Shown here: piece by piece, positions 1 through 8,001 of the stretch
How positions within the stretch are numbered: the first letter of the stretch is position 1
How the letters are laid out: every line of letters begins with the position of its first letter
Source: Lachnospiraceae bacterium
Lineage (GTDB): Bacteria > Bacillota > Clostridia > Lachnospirales > Lachnospiraceae
DNA length: 44,370 bases
Direction: 5' to 3'
Assembly (NCBI GenBank): GCA_028693165.1
Contig: JAQUVX010000028.1
Location: forward strand, 1 to 44,370
Program-made: the position numbers and the translations under genes
Notes under the pieces: generated by a model
What the model saw: the letters and a program-made list of their open reading frames with translations, nothing else
Databases searched by the model: none
Told to the model about the DNA's origin: nothing

Positions 1-100
1 GTTCTAACATATCACGATGTTCTGGATGCAATTCTAACAGTTCCGTATTGATTTTTAGCCTTGCAACATAATTTTCTATTGTTGGTTCCTTTTGAATCAT
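1..100 (-). CDS. Hypothetical phage protein, partial (runs off left edge)
   Basis: Only the first 33 codons lie in the window, beginning MIQKEPTIENYVARL. The ATG at 98-100 is preceded by a plausible Shine-Dalgarno (GGAAGGTGAATT). The fragment is charged and probably helical. No family is recognisable from this length. It lies 19 bp downstream of the small membrane-protein gene and is probably the next member of the leftward early operon. Confidence 0.55.
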   Translation of the reverse strand, partial: MIQKEPTIENYVARLKINTELLELHPEHRDMLE

Positions 101-119
101 AATTCACCTTCCTTAAAAC

Positions 120-284
120 TTAATTTTGATGTGCAAATAAGTACCATAACACCAATAGGTACAACCACCACACAACATCGTCACACTCTCTATCCCATTG
201 AAGCTCTCCGTATTGCATCCACTCAATGGCATACCAGACTGCACTTATTGCCATATTTACAATCAATGCCTTAATAAAAGCCAT
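120..284 (-). CDS. Small phage membrane protein, 54 aa
   Basis: The ATG at 282-284 follows a strong ribosome binding site (GAGGAGGCGATAAAG), so I chose it over upstream in-frame starts. The product begins MAFIKALIVNM. A hydrophobic N-terminal helix (about residues 2-20) is followed by an acidic middle (WDRECDD) and a second hydrophobic stretch rich in W, L and Y (about residues 38-50). Both are potential membrane segments. The start lies 2 bp below the stop of the small gene at 287-445, which suggests translational coupling. Function is unknown; tiny membrane proteins are common in phage early operons. Confidence 0.6.
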   Translation of the reverse strand: MAFIKALIVNMAISAVWYAIEWMQYGELQWDRECDDVVWWLYLLVLWYLFAHQN

Positions 285-286
285 CT

Positions 287-445
287 TTATCGCCTCCTCA
301 CAATCTCCCACCACTCCGCCACCTGCTCCAACGTCAGCTCCCGGGTGCCGCACAGCCCAAAATGCTACAGGCACTCCAACACCAGCTCATGTTGTGGTGT
401 CCGGCTGCGCTCGGCCAGGCAGCTCAGGTAATCAGATACGGTCAT
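287..445 (-). pseudogene. Short phage gene with an in-frame amber codon
   Basis: The ATG at 443-445 overlaps the TGA of the DUF551 gene in an ATGA arrangement typical of this operon. The frame reads MTVSDYLSCLAERSRTPQ and onward for 26 codons to TAG at 365-367. It then stays open with protein-like sequence (HFGLCGTRELTLEQVAEWW) to TAA at 287-289, 2 bp before the next start. Full length would be 52 residues. The coupled spacing at both ends and the sensible sequence after the TAG argue that this was one gene. It could be a nonsense mutation, a sequencing error, or a 26-residue peptide with readthrough. Phage-wide TAG recoding is unlikely because the HerA gene and the gene at 7807 end in TAG. 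Confidence 0.5.
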
Positions 446-807
446 GGCCGGTATGGCTCCGGGAGCGGCATCCAGGCTGACACATCATTTACATTCCCTC
501 CCCATCTTGCTGAATCGTAATAGTAATGTGCCATATCAACGTTTTGACCATTGCAATAAGTTACCAAATACCACCCTGTCTTATCAGGAAACCGCTCCTC
601 CACCGGTATCCAGCCGGTCAGCATCTGTCCGTCCATGATCTCATCCGGACTAAGACCGGTGTCCTCGTACAACTTGAGCTTTGCCAGCGCCGTCCCTACA
701 ACCGTATTTACGCAATACGGCAGCCCCATTGACTTTAACTCTCCCATGGCATCATCGGCCAGCTTGTCACTCCAATCAAAATCAACAGTAATGATTTTAT
801 CGCCCAT
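442..807 (-). CDS. DUF551 domain protein, 121 aa
   Basis: The start at 807 (MGDKIITVDFDW) follows AAGGAGGATAAAG, a near-perfect ribosome binding site; a longer frame upstream has none. The C-terminal half carries the DUF551 signature seen in many phage accessory proteins: WIPVEERFPDKTGWYLVTY near residues 75-93, and a closing AWMPLPEPY. The N-terminal half includes LKLYEDTGLSPDEI, also common in phage proteins of this type. Biochemical role is unknown. The gene overlaps its upstream neighbour by 11 bp and its downstream neighbour by 4 bp, so it is inside a tightly coupled operon. Confidence 0.75.
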   Translation of the reverse strand: MGDKIITVDFDWSDKLADDAMGELKSMGLPYCVNTVVGTALAKLKLYEDTGLSPDEIMDGQMLTGWIPVEERFPDKTGWYLVTYCNGQNVDMAHYYYDSARWGGNVNDVSAWMPLPEPYRP

Positions 808-1009
808 CTTTATCCTCCTTAATCCTCCTGACATGTACCCACGCCTCCGGCACATCAATATACTCACCGGCGGCCGTAAGCACGCCAACGGTTCCATCAT
901 AGTTCCCGATTACCTCCCCGTATACCCGATCCCGCCAGTTCCCGCCTCTGGCTACCACTACAAAAATCCGCGGGATGATGCCACAATAATTTTTCAGCGC
1001 AGTTTTCAT
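797..1009 (-). CDS. Hypothetical phage protein, 70 aa
   Basis: Begins MKTALKNYCGIIPRIF and ends IKEDKDGR. The start overlaps the TGA of the 449-residue gene by 4 bp (ATGA), and its own stop overlaps the DUF551 gene by 11 bp. The composition (VYGEVIGNYDGTVGVLTAAGEYIDV) suggests a small beta-barrel-like fold. I do not recognise a family. The overlap pattern makes it very likely to be expressed. Confidence 0.6.
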   Translation of the reverse strand: MKTALKNYCGIIPRIFVVVARGGNWRDRVYGEVIGNYDGTVGVLTAAGEYIDVPEAWVHVRRIKEDKDGR

Positions 1010-2355
1010 GACTGATCACCTGCTTTCTGCAACTCCTTCAGGATCTCGATCAGATATGACCGATTTGTCTTGCAGTCATAAAAGAACTTTGGCTCTACCA
1101 GATAGTAATACTCCTCATGACCATCCCCCTCACAATATCGACTTTTAGAGTCAACCGTACTGTAATAATCAAACAGCAAGCAGTGATATGTCTTGACCAC
1201 AAAGCTGTTTCCGTTTGGAAGATCATACCGGTAATACTTCTCGCCGGTCTCCTTGATCTCAATCCACAGCGGCCATGTGGCATAGGAGTCGATAAAAGCT
1301 GCACGCTGGTCGTTGTTCTTCAACATCGGAAGTTCCTGCTGTTCCGATTCAACCATTTCGGTAATCTCACCGCTATGGTTTTCCTCTGTATTTTCTTCCG
1401 CTGCGTCTGCGCAGCAATCATCCAGATTCTGCTGCGTTTGTGCAGCGAGGTTGTCCGTTATATTTGCAGTGTCGTTACACCGATCACATGCGTGGAGGCA
1501 AAACTCATTATGTTCACACCTCCTGCAACATGGATTTAATTCAGATGTTCCCGTCATCAACTCAGGCCTTAAAAACATGCAGTTTTCCTGCTGCCAGGTT
1601 CCCATACTGTCCAGCCTCTTAATCGTTTCGCATTCCGATTGCGATACTTCGCAATATTGCCTCCTGCTCTCTGGATCAACCTGCTTTTGCGACGTCGCAA
1701 TAGGCACCACAGGTTCCAACTCTCCATCATCTCCGCCCACCAAATCCCCAATGGACAATGTAAACGACTCCGACTTTTCCGCCAGCGCGGTTTCCGGCAT
1801 CGGCCCGGCACTCTCCTCCTGTGGGAAGATCTCTGGAAAATCCGCCTCCAGATCCCTCTGTCCGTCCAGCTCAAAGTACGGTATCTCTTTTGGCTGACGC
1901 ATCTGCCTGATCTGCTGCACAGTCATATCCGGTGTAACCTGACTCATCTGCTCATCACTCAGAGACAACATCTCCTGTAGTTGTGATTTGCTATACTCCC
2001 GGTACCGCTCATCCATGATCGGACTGTTACCGCCCTGCGAGAACTTGTCATTTCGCGTCATATACCGAGATGCCGACGACATGCTAAATCCGTACCGCTC
2101 CCGCGCATACTCCCAGATGTCTTTATACCCGGCCTCAAGGTACAACTCATTGTCCCGGATATGTTTTAAGTAATAACCTATCGATATTACATTTCTGGCC
2201 GCCGATTGCAGGTTGGCCCGTATAAATGCTTCGGCATCCTCAAGGCCCACGTGCTTATAATATTCCCCCGGTACCACACCGGCCTCTGACTGCACAATAA
2301 CCCCGCCGTTTTCTGGCTCCTGTTGCAGATCCGCCGTATTCTTATTCTCCTCCAT
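1006..2355 (-). CDS. Cys-rich putative DNA-binding phage protein, 449 aa
   Basis: I placed the start at 2355 (MEENKNTADLQQ), where GGGGAGGAAAAAG precedes the ATG; the frame is open further upstream but lacks a site there. It overlaps the replication gene by 14 bp. The N-terminal third (about residues 30-140) is helical, with YLKHIRDNELYLEAGYKDIW and YGFSMSSASRYMTRND, which resembles a helix-turn-helix or ParB-like segment found in mobile elements. The middle is acidic and low in order. Around residues 255-310 there is a cysteine-rich stretch (SELNPCCRRCEHNEFC, then CDRC) that probably binds zinc. A regulatory or replication-accessory role is an inference from position. Confidence 0.6.
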   Translation of the reverse strand: MEENKNTADLQQEPENGGVIVQSEAGVVPGEYYKHVGLEDAEAFIRANLQSAARNVISIGYYLKHIRDNELYLEAGYKDIWEYARERYGFSMSSASRYMTRNDKFSQGGNSPIMDERYREYSKSQLQEMLSLSDEQMSQVTPDMTVQQIRQMRQPKEIPYFELDGQRDLEADFPEIFPQEESAGPMPETALAEKSESFTLSIGDLVGGDDGELEPVVPIATSQKQVDPESRRQYCEVSQSECETIKRLDSMGTWQQENCMFLRPELMTGTSELNPCCRRCEHNEFCLHACDRCNDTANITDNLAAQTQQNLDDCCADAAEENTEENHSGEITEMVESEQQELPMLKNNDQRAAFIDSYATWPLWIEIKETGEKYYRYDLPNGNSFVVKTYHCLLFDYYSTVDSKSRYCEGDGHEEYYYLVEPKFFYDCKTNRSYLIEILKELQKAGDQS

Positions 2356-3220
2356 CTTTTTCCTCCCCGATCCATCCAAGTACATCAGCCTGCACCATGG
2401 AATCGTAGTCTGTATCCCGCTGTTCAAAATTGTGGAACTGGTTTGGCTTTCTCCCGGACTGCGCCGGTGTCTTACGCTCTTTCAACGGAAACACTCCTTG
2501 CCAACCATTCATGATTGATTGATTCAAGATCTCAACCTGGTCAGCTGGATCAGAAGATAGCTTATTCAAACTTCCAATCATCAGCTCAATCGCCCGATCC
2601 GTCATAGCTTTCCCGGTCTTTTTCCGATATTCAATAAAATCGCATATCGCTCGGTTTACCCGCTCATCCGGAACGAATGTGACGGTATTATTGTTTCCTT
2701 TACTTTTCTTTACTTTACTTTCCTTTAGGGATTGTTCCCGGGAATTATCCTTGTTTTTCCGGGAATTATCATCGTTTTTCTGGGATTTATTTAAAACAGA
2801 GTTCACTTTAATAAAGGGTTCCGTTTCCGCCTCGCTCAAAAGCCAGAAACCCTTTATTTCAACGGGATTCTTTTTGGCACGTTCTTTCACCGCCAATTGG
2901 AATCTCCTCTGTATTCCGGCTGAGGTTAAGACAGCGTCCGACTGGAAAAGCATACTATCAAGCATCGACCGGTCCAATAAGAATGTCAAAACCTGCATCA
3001 CCTTATCCGCGCTCATGTTGAGATCATCCGACATGATAAATCGGCGATCCTCATCAAAGCAGATATAATATCCTGCACGGTAAATCTCGCATAGCAGGTA
3101 CACATATACCGCAATGCCATCCACCCCATACCGCGCTTTTAGGATTTTTATTTTGGGGTCAGAAAAAAAGTTTACATCAAGCGGAAAGTAATCTATCCCA
3201 TCTTTCTGGGGTCTCGGCAT
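2342..3220 (-). CDS. Phage replication protein with DUF4373 (Lin1244/Lin1753-type) N-terminus, 292 aa
   Basis: The N-terminus MPRPQKDGIDYFPLDVNFF and the following KIKILKARYGVDGIAVYVYLL match the DUF4373 domain of phage replication initiator proteins, a winged-helix-like fold. After a polar low-complexity linker rich in K, N and S (about residues 145-180), the C-terminal part (DERVNRAICDFIEYRKKTGK) resembles the C-terminal half of DnaD-like phage proteins. The expected role is origin binding or helicase loading. The gene lies in the middle of the early operon, and its stop overlaps the next start. Confidence 0.75.
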   Translation of the reverse strand: MPRPQKDGIDYFPLDVNFFSDPKIKILKARYGVDGIAVYVYLLCEIYRAGYYICFDEDRRFIMSDDLNMSADKVMQVLTFLLDRSMLDSMLFQSDAVLTSAGIQRRFQLAVKERAKKNPVEIKGFWLLSEAETEPFIKVNSVLNKSQKNDDNSRKNKDNSREQSLKESKVKKSKGNNNTVTFVPDERVNRAICDFIEYRKKTGKAMTDRAIELMIGSLNKLSSDPADQVEILNQSIMNGWQGVFPLKERKTPAQSGRKPNQFHNFEQRDTDYDSMVQADVLGWIGEEKDGGE

Positions 3221-3257
3221 GCCTTCTTCGCACCTGCTTTCACTTTCCTTTTATAAT

Positions 3258-3290
3258 GCCTCCGCTGCCCGGTTTAAAGTCAGCGGAGGC
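3258..3290 (-). terminator. Perfect 10-bp hairpin between early genes
   Basis: GCCTCCGCTG at 3258-3267 pairs perfectly with CAGCGGAGGC at 3281-3290 around a 13-base loop. It lies between the DUF2303-like gene and the replication gene. Read leftward it is followed by ATTATAAAAGG rather than a true U-run, so it may be an attenuator or mRNA-stabilising stem, not a full terminator. Confidence 0.45.
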
Positions 3291-3343
3291 AGGTACCAGT
3301 GGCATACTGTCGTGACACAATAACGCCACAGAGGTAACAAATA

Positions 3344-4087
3344 TTAACCGATCACAACAATCCTGCTCTGGATCTCCTGCGGCATCTCGGACATTGTTGC
3401 AAAGAAATACTGCTTGATGTTCTCAATGGCTTCATTTTTCCAGATTCCGCCCTCGGCCTCCACCAACTTGAAAGCCGGCACCTCTTTATCGCCAATGCGG
3501 AACACAAACTTGCTCGCAGGCTGCTCTACCTCCTGGAAGGTGCGGTACGGGATCAGCTCCACCGGGTTCGGTACCAGGATGTCCGCCTTCTGCGCCAGAC
3601 CGATCGTCGCGGTAGCCACCTGGCTCACACCGTCATCGGAAAAGGTTGCGTTGTTTTTCTTCTCGATGTTTCCGACTGCCTTCAGGAGAATCTTAAGGTC
3701 TTCATTTTCAACAAAGTTCGCCTGAAGATCAATCATCATGCGTTCCTGGTCATACCACTTGTCAAATTCAAACTCTGATGTCTCTGCATCGGAAATAATC
3801 AGAACCTCACGGCCTCTCTCGTCATCCAGTGCACTCATGAAGCGCACCTTAGTCGGCGACATGATATGAATGACCATCTTCCCCGGGAACTCCTCACTGC
3901 AATGCTCAATGTAATCCACCAGCGCTGACAAAGACGATACGTGCAATGCATCGGCTTTCTCTGGTTTGCCATATCTGACCAGATCCCTGCGGGCATAGGT
4001 CTTTCCGCAGATCTCCAGCACCTCGGTCGGTTCTGCTGCTACCTTCAGTTCTGCTGCATACTGTAATGCTTCTTTTAAATTATCCAT
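3344..4087 (-). CDS. DUF2303 (YfdQ-like) phage protein, 247 aa
   Basis: The start (MDNLKEALQYAAELK) follows AAAGGAGAACAACC. The pattern fits DUF2303: an N-terminal helix, a LVDYIEHCSEEF segment near residue 53, and a central TSEFEFDKWYDQ followed by DLQANFVENEDL. That central pair resembles the family's conserved W followed by FA-FxE-N. The C-terminal part (FRIGDKEVPAFKLVEAEGG) looks like beta-structure. The function of DUF2303 is not established; it recurs near phage recombination genes. Here it lies in the same operon as the nuclease, the HerA-like ATPase and the annealing-protein candidate. Confidence 0.6.
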   Translation of the reverse strand: MDNLKEALQYAAELKVAAEPTEVLEICGKTYARRDLVRYGKPEKADALHVSSLSALVDYIEHCSEEFPGKMVIHIMSPTKVRFMSALDDERGREVLIISDAETSEFEFDKWYDQERMMIDLQANFVENEDLKILLKAVGNIEKKNNATFSDDGVSQVATATIGLAQKADILVPNPVELIPYRTFQEVEQPASKFVFRIGDKEVPAFKLVEAEGGIWKNEAIENIKQYFFATMSEMPQEIQSRIVVIG

Positions 4088-4108
4088 GGTTGTTCTCCTT
4101 TTTCGTTT

Positions 4109-4552
4109 TTAATTTGCTTTCCTTAAATCGATCGGCCCAGTGGGCTGTGGTTCAATGATTTCTCCTGTCTCCGGGTCAAATCCCTGAGTCGGTGCATCCG
4201 CCTGTGCCGCCCGAACCACATCGGCGCGAACGAGCTGATTGTCCTGGAATGACAATGACTGGCTCCGATCGTTCAACTCACTGATTTCCACTCTTCCAGT
4301 TCTAACGTCCTGTCCGAGCAGCAGCATCGTTTCATCTGCAACCGGCGGCGCAAGAGACACGCTTGTTGAAATGCTCGTTTTCAGCCCCTGGCGGGACTTA
4401 TCTGGTTTAAACGTCAGCTTAATCGTAAGCGATCGGTTTTTCTCTGGGTCTGTGTTCGGATCTTTGATGTTGGAGCCAATCTGCCGCATTGCAAGTGTAA
4501 AACGCTCAAGCAGGGCACCACCACACAACCGGTCAAGACTAATAAAACCCAT
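4109..4552 (-). CDS. Hypothetical phage protein, 147 aa
   Basis: Starts MGFISLDRLCGGALLERF after GAGAGGAGGAAAAAG. The central part (LTIKLTFKPDKSRQGLKTSIS) looks like beta-strands. The C-terminus is proline- and acid-rich (DPETGEIIEPQPTG), a tail style often seen in phage DNA-metabolism proteins. It is 18 bp below the HerA-like gene and 21 bp above the DUF2303-like gene. I do not recognise a family. Its fixed place between them makes a role in DNA processing or as a partner of the ATPase plausible, but that is inference only. Confidence 0.6.
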   Translation of the reverse strand: MGFISLDRLCGGALLERFTLAMRQIGSNIKDPNTDPEKNRSLTIKLTFKPDKSRQGLKTSISTSVSLAPPVADETMLLLGQDVRTGRVEISELNDRSQSLSFQDNQLVRADVVRAAQADAPTQGFDPETGEIIEPQPTGPIDLRKAN

Positions 4553-4570
4553 ATTCTTTTTCCTCCTCTC

Positions 4571-6118
4571 CTACAAATATCTATCAACCAACTCTGCAAT
4601 GTCCGCGTCGGTTTCCCGGCTCCACACATCCCAGAAGTCAATAGTCCGCGATACCGGACGTTCCTTTGCCAGCTCCACCTTGATTTTTAACGGGATTGGA
4701 ACGGCATCCCCAATGATCAGCACCTCGCCGGGATTAAACATGGTAACCGAGTCAATGATCTTGTCATCACCGTCCGGCAGCATCCCCTTAATCAGTGTCT
4801 TATCGTTCTCATTGTTGAGCTTCCCGACAATAAAGTTTGCGCACTGCGCCACGATCGTCCGGTTGAGTTCTGACGGCCTTTGTGTGGCCGGAAACAGGGT
4901 AATACCGAACTTACGGCCTTCCTTTGCAATGTCCTCAAATACCTCCACCATCCGCCGCTGGCTGGCTGACAGCTGGAAGTTATCTGGTATGTACACATGA
5001 GCCTCATCGCATACGATCGTGACCGGTCGGATGTGATCCATATCCTGCATTCTTTGGATATCAAAAATCAGTCTTGATATGACACCAATGATCGGAAGCG
5101 CCACATCATGCGGGATACCGGAAAGATCAATATTTTTGACTGGCTTATCCGTCCCAAGCACCGCCTCCATCACCTCATACAGGTAGCTTTGCGGTTCCTC
5201 CACAAACAGGAAGTCATACCGGCTGTCCATTATGCGATCCTTAAGCAGATTTACCACGCTGGTCAGTTTGCCGTTATACTCGCCCTTGGTCATCTTTGGC
5301 TTACCGGCCTTGTCCCCAGTCTTGTAATATTCACCGGTATGATCCACATGGTTGTCCATGGCCTCCATTTCCGCTATCAGAGAAACGTAATCAAAATATA
5401 CCGGCTTATTTTCCTTTCCCTCTGGACAAACACGGTAATATGCCTTCCGCAGCGCCGTCATCACCGTGGTGGCGCTCTCCTCCCGGATCTTTAAGATGTT
5501 TGTCACAATCTCCTGAAATCCAAACATCCAGACAGGAAACGGAAACTCTTCGCCAATGCGGATATTTGACGCGTAAGATAACTGACTGTACTCCCCGTGG
5601 ATATCGAACACAACAAGGTTTGCTCCTGGCAGTTTCGCCGTCTCCTCAAGAATCTTCGCCACGGTCTCTGACTTACCACATCCAGTGTTGCCAACGATGC
5701 AGGCATGGCGCTGGTAGAACCTGTTACCATCCACCACCGCCGCGCAGTCGTATGCGGCATACTTTCCGACACAAAAACCATGGCTATCATTTTTCAACAT
5801 CTCTTCAAACTCGGCGACACTGATTGGCGTGATCTCCACGCTGGTTGTCGGGTATTCATCGATTGCCTTCACAAACCGTCCGTTTTTCAAACTCCCGATG
5901 ATCGTGCAGTCAATCGTTTTGATTCCGGTGATCTCCCCAAGAAAATCCTCCTCACCCAGCCGCTCCTCGGAGTCGGTGTCCATCAGCCCGGTGACCATCG
6001 TTACCAGCTTCACCCATCCGTCCGATACCTCGAGAAGATCGTTGATGCGGATATTCTTAAACTCTGACAGGTTTGTCCTGATCTGGACACTGTCGCTTAA
6101 TATCTTTACTAATTTCAT
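4571..6118 (-). CDS. HerA-type hexameric ATPase/DNA translocase, 515 aa
   Basis: I chose MKLVKILSDS at 6118 because GTGAGGGAGAAC precedes it; a GTG 12 bp upstream is possible. Residues 1-100 form the small beta-barrel expected in HerA (HAS-barrel). Walker A is GNTGCGKS (143-150), followed by FDIHGEYS (171-178), a signature close to the DxHGEY of HerA. Walker B is VTIVCDEAHVYIP (about 366-378), and the sensor/arginine-finger region is TQRPSELNRTIVAQC (412-426). HerA proteins translocate double-stranded DNA and usually work with a nuclease. The PD-(D/E)XK gene starts directly upstream and ends 9 bp before this start, which fits an end-resection pair. HerA in a phage early operon is uncommon. 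Confidence 0.82.
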   Translation of the reverse strand: MKLVKILSDSVQIRTNLSEFKNIRINDLLEVSDGWVKLVTMVTGLMDTDSEERLGEEDFLGEITGIKTIDCTIIGSLKNGRFVKAIDEYPTTSVEITPISVAEFEEMLKNDSHGFCVGKYAAYDCAAVVDGNRFYQRHACIVGNTGCGKSETVAKILEETAKLPGANLVVFDIHGEYSQLSYASNIRIGEEFPFPVWMFGFQEIVTNILKIREESATTVMTALRKAYYRVCPEGKENKPVYFDYVSLIAEMEAMDNHVDHTGEYYKTGDKAGKPKMTKGEYNGKLTSVVNLLKDRIMDSRYDFLFVEEPQSYLYEVMEAVLGTDKPVKNIDLSGIPHDVALPIIGVISRLIFDIQRMQDMDHIRPVTIVCDEAHVYIPDNFQLSASQRRMVEVFEDIAKEGRKFGITLFPATQRPSELNRTIVAQCANFIVGKLNNENDKTLIKGMLPDGDDKIIDSVTMFNPGEVLIIGDAVPIPLKIKVELAKERPVSRTIDFWDVWSRETDADIAELVDRYL

Positions 6119-6126
6119 GTTCTCCC

Positions 6127-6864
6127 TCACATTTCCAAAAGTTCATTATAATTGCGGATGGCCGCTCTCTTGATTGATTTGCAGTAGTCACATTCTCCGC
6201 AGTATTTTGGCGGAGCAAAGCCGTGCTTTACTTCCGCATAATGCCCGATCCGCTCCTCTATCTCCCGAAGTGCCATATCCAGCGTGGACTGCGGAATCTG
6301 GAAAATATCCAAATCTGTGACCCGCTCTTTGGTTGCCACCGCCAGATAAAACGGAAGTGTCTCGCCGGTTACCAGCTCCACTCCTTTTTGGTAGACTGCT
6401 CCTTGCAGATCATATCTCCAGAGCGGCAGTGTCCTAAAGTTCGCCACAATTTTCAAATCCGTGATACAGGTACCATCCAGGAAACTGTCCATTTTCATCT
6501 TCCACAAAACCCCAAACATCTCAAAGGTCATGATCTTTTGCTTTTCACCGCTCATAAAGCGCATAAACATTGGATCTGAACTGACACGTCCAATGATCTC
6601 GTTGGCTTTTCGGAACTCACTTTTAAGCTCGTTCTTTCTTGTGAACAGCTCCGGATTTTCCTGCATAAACTGTGGAAGAGTTCCCTCAAAATAGGAATCT
6701 ACAAAGGAGCCAACCAGAAGCGCCCGTGTCATTGGACGCTTATATTCCCCGCGGATCTTTGCAAGTGCCATTGCCTCACACTTTGCAAAGTCCTTGTACT
6801 GGGAGACGGAAAAAAACATCCGGTTCGCTTCCTCACCGTAATAATTTTCCTCGCTCAATGTCAT
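6127..6864 (-). CDS. PD-(D/E)XK exonuclease with likely Fe-S cysteines, 245 aa
   Basis: This is a RecB/Cas4-like nuclease domain. It shows GSFVDSYFEG (52-61), KMDSFLDG with D126, the ITDLK motif (D136-x-K138), and the QGAVYQKG motif (154-161) with the Q...Y of RecB-type nucleases. Four cysteines are placed as in Fe-S nucleases: C29 near the N-terminus, and C222, C225 and C228 in YCGECDYC at the C-terminus. The layout fits phage exonucleases of the DUF3799 type, which resect ends for a single-strand annealing protein. The start overlaps the upstream gene by 4 bp (ATGA). Neighbours are the annealing candidate upstream and the HerA-like ATPase downstream. Confidence 0.8.
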   Translation of the reverse strand: MTLSEENYYGEEANRMFFSVSQYKDFAKCEAMALAKIRGEYKRPMTRALLVGSFVDSYFEGTLPQFMQENPELFTRKNELKSEFRKANEIIGRVSSDPMFMRFMSGEKQKIMTFEMFGVLWKMKMDSFLDGTCITDLKIVANFRTLPLWRYDLQGAVYQKGVELVTGETLPFYLAVATKERVTDLDIFQIPQSTLDMALREIEERIGHYAEVKHGFAPPKYCGECDYCKSIKRAAIRNYNELLEM

Positions 6865-7802
6865 TTAAACAGTTCCTCCTGTTGACCATCCGGAACAAAG
6901 GACGGGTCCAACTCACCTGACTCCTGCTTCGGCTCCTCATTTTCCGGCTTTTTTGCGGCTTGTTTCTTAGACTCCTTTGCTCCTTTATCCGGGAATGGAT
7001 TGGAAATCTCGCCTGAGTCACTGTCCGGCACCTGCATTTCAAAATAATCCTCTCGTTTCGCCATTCCATCCTGCAGCGACTTGTATACCTTTTTCAGCCG
7101 GATCAGATCGTTCATGGTAAAGCTCTCATTTTTGCATCCAATGTATTTTTCAAGCATCGAAACCGTGACGCCGAACTCCTGATCAAAGGTTGCGGTCACT
7201 CCGCGCACCAGGTCAATCAGCGGTTTATCGTTCTGGCCTTTGAGCGTGAGATTGCATTGCTCAATCGCCGAATCAATTACATCCCCGGGGATCACAGCCA
7301 AGATACAGGCTCTCACTCTTCTGGCCCCCTGATTCGCCACCATTTCATAAATGTCACGCGGGTCTGTCAGCGGTATGTTTCCTTTCTTGGTGGATCTCAT
7401 ATGCGGTACTGCGAATACTGTGGTACGCCTCATGTTTGTTTCCAGATCCCACGCATAAGCCATGACCTGACTCTCACCGGAGCGATGCTCCAGCTCGATG
7501 ATCCCAAAATCAATGTTGCCCCAGTTCTGGGCGCAGGCCTCGGCCAGTCGGATCGATGGGCCTGTTACCTTGGTACCACCGCGCGGGTATTCATACATCG
7601 CCTGCTCCGCCAGAGTCGCCCGCTTGCAGGCTTTCATGATCCGGTTATAGCTCTCTGTCTCGTTGCGTGGGAACTTCTTGGCGATGATCATCGCCGCCTG
7701 AACCTCCTGCGCCTGACGCGTTGTTACCATCTCGGTTCCCACTCCGCGCGATGCTGGCGCGGACATCTCGGTTGATCCATAAATATTTACTACATTATCC
7801 AT
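6861..7802 (-). CDS. Conserved phage recombination protein, candidate single-strand annealing protein, 313 aa
   Basis: Starts MDNVVNIYGSTEMSAPASRG after GAGGAGGATTAGCCGT. The conserved core (about residues 50-160) holds MYEYPRGGTKVTGPSIRLAE, NWGNIDFGI and NQGARRVRACILAVIP. The C-terminal third is charged and disordered. The gene lies directly before the exonuclease with a 4-bp overlap, the position normally taken by the annealing partner (RecT, Erf or Sak type). I cannot match it confidently to any of these, so the annealing role is inferred from context. It could also be a DNA-binding accessory factor. Confidence 0.6.
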   Translation of the reverse strand: MDNVVNIYGSTEMSAPASRGVGTEMVTTRQAQEVQAAMIIAKKFPRNETESYNRIMKACKRATLAEQAMYEYPRGGTKVTGPSIRLAEACAQNWGNIDFGIIELEHRSGESQVMAYAWDLETNMRRTTVFAVPHMRSTKKGNIPLTDPRDIYEMVANQGARRVRACILAVIPGDVIDSAIEQCNLTLKGQNDKPLIDLVRGVTATFDQEFGVTVSMLEKYIGCKNESFTMNDLIRLKKVYKSLQDGMAKREDYFEMQVPDSDSGEISNPFPDKGAKESKKQAAKKPENEEPKQESGELDPSFVPDGQQEELFK

Positions 7803-7806
7803 ACGG

Positions 7807-8001
7807 CTAATCCTCCTCTATCTTGATCCAGTTGCCGGAATAGTACCATTCCACCAACATCTCTTTAAACTCTTTGGTTTCTTCCTCTGTGCCATGCAGG
7901 CATCGTTCCACGGCATATGCATAGGCACTGTCTTCCGAAATAAATGTACCTTCCTCCGGTCCTACGCCAAGGAATCCTGTACCTTGTGTCTCAGCCGGCA
8001 T
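7807..8001 (-). CDS. Small acidic phage protein, 64 aa
   Basis: Two starts are possible, at 8010 and 8001. GGAGGGAG is ideally spaced for 8001 (MPAETQGTGFLGVG), so I prefer that. The C-terminus is acidic with two tryptophan/tyrosine patches (LVEWYYSGNWIKIEED). It overlaps the end of the upstream gene by 11 bp, and its TAG lies 4 bp before the next start. No family is recognised. Confidence 0.5.
   Translation of the reverse strand: MPAETQGTGFLGVGPEEGTFISEDSAYAYAVERCLHGTEEETKEFKEMLVEWYYSGNWIKIEED

Noticed and set aside
287-445. TAG recoded as an amino acid across the phage element
   Set aside because: The HerA-like gene (stop at 4571) and the gene at 7807 both end in TAG directly before the ribosome site or start of the next gene, so TAG is used as a normal stop here.
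4571-7802. HerA and nuclease as a bacterial defence system (Sir2-HerA or DUF4297-HerA type)
   Set aside because: No Sir2 or DUF4297 effector domain is seen, and the genes are embedded with overlaps in a phage early operon, so a recombination role is more likely.
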